Part shown: positions 61,239 through 64,000 of the stretch, piece after piece
Position numbering within the stretch: the stretch's first letter is position 1
Layout: each line of letters starts with the position of its first letter
DNA from: JAJTFA01 sp051715425
GTDB lineage: Bacteria; Bacteroidota; Bacteroidia; UKL13-3
Direction: 5' to 3'
Length of the DNA stretch: 64,000 nucleotides
Assembly (NCBI GenBank): GCA_051715425.1
Contig: JBPXJS010000008.1
Location: 310,001 to 374,000 of the forward strand
Notes under the pieces: model-generated
What the model saw: only the letters and a program-made list of their open reading frames with translations
What the model was told of the DNA's origin: nothing
Database searches by the model: none
Program-made: the position numbers and the translations under genes

Positions 61239-62216
61239 ATGGGTGAACATCATTTGTTATTGTCAGTTGGCAGCAGTTTAGGATCTCCGGTGGTAATGGC
61301 TTTTGTGCTGGGTGTGCTGGCCACTTTATTAAAAAGCGATTTGAAATTTCCTGAAGGCATGTATATGGGGCTTACCATATACCTTCTATTTGCCATTGGT
61401 CTTAAAGGCGGAATGAAACTTTCACATACCAGCTTCAGCGAATTTGCCTTACCTGGTTTAGCCGCTATATGTATCTGTTGCCTTATTCCTGTAATTACTT
61501 TTTTTCTTTTTAAACAGGTGGGCCGGTTTGATGCCATTAACGCAGCAGCCCTCGCTGCACATTTCGGATCGGTAAGTGCGGTTACATTTAGTCAGAGTAT
61601 TTCTTATGCAGAAAGCAGTGGTATTTTTTACGAAGGTTTTATGCCGGCCCTGCTGGCTATTATGGAAGTGCCTGCGGTGATGATTGCTTTATTTATTGCC
61701 AGAAAATACACCTCAGGCAATTCCAACAACAGCGAAGTATTGAGGGAATTATTAACAGGTAAAGGAACCATCCTGCTTATTGGTGGAATCATTATTGGTT
61801 TACTAAGTGGCGACAAAGGATACGAAAGCGTAGCACCTTTGTTTGATGTACCATTTAAAGGGGTATTGTGTTTATTTTTGCTGGAAGTAGGATTGGTGGC
61901 AGGAAGAAGAATAAACGATATCAGAAAAGTAGGAATAAAACTCATCCTGCTTTGTTTCCTGCTCATTGCCATTAATGCCATGGTGGGTGCTTTTGCCGCA
62001 AAGGTGGCCGGACTCACAGCAGGTGGTATAGCCATATTTATGGTTTTAAGCGCAAGTGCCTCCTATATTGCTGCACCGGCAGCGGTTCGTATTGCCTTGC
62101 CTGAAGCCAATCCCGGTTATTACCTCACGGCTGCATTAGCCATTGTATTTCCGTTTAATGTTACCATTGGTATTCCTTTGTATTTTCGTTTGGCTGAAAT
62201 GATTGTTCAACTCTAA
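61239..62216 (+). CDS. sbtA: SbtA-like sodium-dependent bicarbonate transporter
   Basis: A 325-residue membrane protein with about ten helices. The ATG at 61239 is preferred to the TTG at 61227. SbtA-family marks: LLKSDLKFPEGMYMGLTIYLLFAIGLKGG near the start (given in part), NAAALAAHFGSVSAVTFSQS in the middle with the substrate-site residues, and MVLSASASYIAAPAAVRIAL in the second half. SbtA imports bicarbonate with sodium in cyanobacteria; homologues occur in many heterotrophs and may feed carboxylases or carbonic anhydrase balance. It is followed after 11 bp by the PII-like partner. Confidence 0.88.
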   Translation: MGEHHLLLSVGSSLGSPVVMAFVLGVLATLLKSDLKFPEGMYMGLTIYLLFAIGLKGGMKLSHTSFSEFALPGLAAICICCLIPVITFFLFKQVGRFDAINAAALAAHFGSVSAVTFSQSISYAESSGIFYEGFMPALLAIMEVPAVMIALFIARKYTSGNSNNSEVLRELLTGKGTILLIGGIIIGLLSGDKGYESVAPLFDVPFKGVLCLFLLEVGLVAGRRINDIRKVGIKLILLCFLLIAINAMVGAFAAKVAGLTAGGIAIFMVLSASASYIAAPAAVRIALPEANPGYYLTAALAIVFPFNVTIGIPLYFRLAEMIVQL

Positions 62217-62227
62217 CTATTGCTTGT

Positions 62228-62530
62228 ATGAAACTGGTACCTCTTAAAATGGTGACTATAATTGCCCTCGACTCGCTGGCCGACCGCATTATTAAAGACC
62301 TCAAACTTTGTGGCATAAAAGGTTATACCATAAGCGAAGTAGAGGGCGAAGGTTTGCAATCCAAACATTTATCAGGCTGGGAAGGCCGCAATGTGAGAAT
62401 AGATACGCTGGTAAAAGAAGACCTGGCACTTACCATTATGCAGTTATTATCCGAAAAATATTTTGATAAATACAGTGTAATTGCTTTTGTAAGCACCGTA
62501 GAAGTGTTGCGCAAAGAAAAATTTTCTTAG
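62228..62530 (+). CDS. sbtB: PII-like regulator (SbtB-like)
   Basis: A 100-residue protein with the ferredoxin-like PII fold: MVTIIALDSLADRIIKDLKL, then GIKGYTISEVEGEG leading into a T-loop (LQSKHLSGWEGRNVRIDTLV), then LSEKYFDKYSVIAFVSTVEV. In cyanobacteria SbtB binds SbtA and adenine nucleotides (cAMP, AMP) to gate uptake. The C-terminal cysteine hairpin of some SbtB proteins is absent. It follows sbtA by 11 bp and overlaps the convergent MFS gene by 4 bp. Confidence 0.82.
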   Translation: MKLVPLKMVTIIALDSLADRIIKDLKLCGIKGYTISEVEGEGLQSKHLSGWEGRNVRIDTLVKEDLALTIMQLLSEKYFDKYSVIAFVSTVEVLRKEKFS

Positions 62531-63765
62531 TATCTGAAAGCCTTCAGCGCTTTGGATTTCATGGCAGTGAATCCAACAATCAGCAATGTCATACTTCCAC
62601 CAAATACCACCGAAGGAACCGTTCCTAATAATTTTGCTGCCAGTCCGGATTCAAAAGCACCAATTTCGTTTGATGATCCGATAAACATGGTATTTACTGC
62701 CGATACCCTTCCCCGCATATGATCAGGTGTTTGCAGCTGCAGGATATTGCCTCTTACCACCACACTCACACTATCAAAAGCTCCGCTTAAAAACAATAAG
62801 ATTAGGGAAAGGTAGAAAGAAGTGCTTAGGCCAAACCCTATCATGCAGGCACCAAAGCCGGCCACACAGTATAATAAAATCAGTCCCGGTTTTTCCATAG
62901 AGTGGCGGAAAGAAAGCCAGAGCATGGTAATACTGGCACCCAGCGAAGGGGCGGCCCTCAACATCCCCAGTCCCTCAGGTCCTACCATTAATACTTCACT
63001 TGCAAATACAGGCAACAATGCCACTGCTCCTCCAAATAGTACCGCAAACAAATCCAAAGAAAGTGCACTTAATATCACTTTATTATCAAACACAAAACGA
63101 ATCCCTTCCTTTAAGCGCAGGATAATACTTTCATTCCCTTTTTGCTCTATTACAGGTTTTGGTTTAATGGTGAGTAAAGAAATAATTGCCATAGCGGTAA
63201 AAAACAATACCACCCCAAACGTGGCCGTAATATGAATCATTGCATACAACAATCCGCCCGCGGCAGGACCAATAATGGCGGCCGTTTGCCAGGCTGTACT
63301 GTTAATGGTTGATGCCTTGGTAAGCAATTCCCGTTTTACCATTTGTGATAAAAAAGAAAATCCGGTTGGTGCCATAAATCCCCTCGCTATTCCGCTAAGA
63401 AAAATAAAGGTATAAATAGAACGTAAACTGGCTGTGGCTCCAAAAAACAAAACAAAATCATCCATGGTGCACAATAACAAACCAAGCGAACAAACAAATG
63501 AAGATAACAGAGACCATACAAGGATTTTTCTTTTGCTGCTGGTATCAGCCACGTGCCCGGCATACAAGGCAATGCTCAATGCAGGTATTGCTTCAGCCAA
63601 ACCAATTAAGCCTAAAGAAAACGGATCTTCACTCAATTTATACACCTGCCATCCCACCACCACTGCCTGAATTTGTAGAGCAATGGTAAGCAACATGCGC
63701 ATCAGTATAAAGGCCGAGAATTCCCTGTTTCTGTATAACTCAAATACTTCTTTCCCTGAACTCAT
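62527..63765 (-). CDS. MFS transporter
   Basis: A 412-residue transporter with about 12 helices. MFS marks: VVGWQVYKLSEDPFSLGLIG, AGHVADTSSKRK in loop 2-3 (a variant of GxLaDrxgRr), and a repeated second-half topology. It resembles the EntS/MFS_3 group that exports siderophores or drugs, but the substrate is unknown. The start ATG (63765) directly abuts the stop of the upstream partial gene, TAA then ATG, so the two are likely coupled. Confidence 0.85.
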   Translation of the reverse strand: MSSGKEVFELYRNREFSAFILMRMLLTIALQIQAVVVGWQVYKLSEDPFSLGLIGLAEAIPALSIALYAGHVADTSSKRKILVWSLLSSFVCSLGLLLCTMDDFVLFFGATASLRSIYTFIFLSGIARGFMAPTGFSFLSQMVKRELLTKASTINSTAWQTAAIIGPAAGGLLYAMIHITATFGVVLFFTAMAIISLLTIKPKPVIEQKGNESIILRLKEGIRFVFDNKVILSALSLDLFAVLFGGAVALLPVFASEVLMVGPEGLGMLRAAPSLGASITMLWLSFRHSMEKPGLILLYCVAGFGACMIGFGLSTSFYLSLILLFLSGAFDSVSVVVRGNILQLQTPDHMRGRVSAVNTMFIGSSNEIGAFESGLAAKLLGTVPSVVFGGSMTLLIVGFTAMKSKALKAFRY

Positions 63766-64000
63766 TTACCTTTTGATGTATTCATTAAAATAAACCTGCT
63801 CGTATGCCCTCGCTTTTTTTGTATGGTACTCTATCCTTTGCGGGGTAAGGTTTCCTATATAATAAATTAATTTTTTTGTTTCCTGATCAAATACCAACCT
63901 GGCCGAATCGTTTACCCACCCGATAGCATCATTTAACACAAAGGAGGCAAAAGCTTTGGTGCTTGTATCCATAAAATTTCTGCTCCAGGTAAACGAAGTA
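63766..64000 (-). CDS. Unknown protein, C-terminal part (continues beyond window)
   Basis: The frame is open from the window edge to the stop at 63766, giving at least 77 residues. An ATG occurs at 63972, but upstream codons are open and protein-like (TSFTWSRNF), so the gene most likely starts outside. Visible text: FVLNDAIGWVNDSARLVFDQ, then KLIYYIGNLTPQRIEY and a charged tail ending EYIKR. No family recognised. It is coupled to the MFS gene. Confidence 0.5.
   Translation of the reverse strand, partial: TSFTWSRNFMDTSTKAFASFVLNDAIGWVNDSARLVFDQETKKLIYYIGNLTPQRIEYHTKKARAYEQVYFNEYIKR

Overview
The window reads as chromosomal DNA of a free-living Bacteroidota bacterium, probably Chitinophagales or a neighbour. 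Reasons visible in the sequence: several very large secreted proteins end in type IX secretion system (T9SS) sorting domains of type A and type B; there is a SusC/RagA-like TonB receptor with an N-terminal carboxypeptidase-like domain; NuoG is the short form typical of the phylum; DUF3078, DUF6588 and DUF6952 family proteins are present; and promoter -7 boxes follow the Bacteroidota pattern TAnnTTTG rather than TATAAT. GC looks moderate to low (not computed). Taxonomy below phylum is inference.

Layout. 1-9.2 kb: partial DinB protein, AraC regulator, ICMT-like methyltransferase, a cysteine-rich T9SS protein, tRNA-Arg(CCG), a four-helix-bundle gene bracketed by polypurine/polypyrimidine tracts with a truncated second copy, a PhlG-like hydrolase, a TonB-dependent receptor and a PAS-LuxR regulator. 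9.2-22.9 kb: a 2011-residue repeat adhesin, DNA primase, and a 1691-residue PKD-repeat protein. 22.9-31.9 kb: UvrD/PcrA helicase, DUF3078 protein, cysteine desulfurase, agmatinase, OmpA-like lipoprotein, methionine aminopeptidase, DUF6588 protein, thioredoxin, DUF6952 protein. 32.0-46.6 kb: a complete complex I operon nuoA to nuoN in standard order. It is interrupted by four extra ORFs in three places: a GxxExxY protein between nuoE and nuoF, a MntA/HepT toxin-antitoxin pair between nuoF and nuoG, and a ClpP-like protease between nuoH and nuoI. 46.8-49.0 kb: a tight four-gene cluster of unknown envelope proteins. 49.0-55.8 kb: an accessory region with a Crp-like regulator, VOC protein, DUF5694 lipoprotein, orphan ORFs, a REP-associated tyrosine transposase (RAYT) with hairpin ends, an internally deleted derivative and an older remnant of that element, a HEPN-motif protein, and a TPR-TIR protein bracketed by short inverted repeats. 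55.8-64 kb: pirin, acetyltransferases, SDR, a cysteine-depleted thioredoxin-like protein, TsaE, a family 2 glycosyltransferase, an SbtA/SbtB-like bicarbonate transporter with its PII-like regulator, an MFS transporter and a partial gene.

How the genes fit together. Most of the window is household and envelope biology: respiration, replication, tRNA modification and surface adhesins. Onto this, small mobile or selfish elements have been placed, unusually including the inside of the complex I operon. The most interesting parts are the nuo insertions, the RAYT/REPIN-like family, the TIR/HEPN islet with its flanking repeats, and the four-gene envelope cluster with no recognised function.
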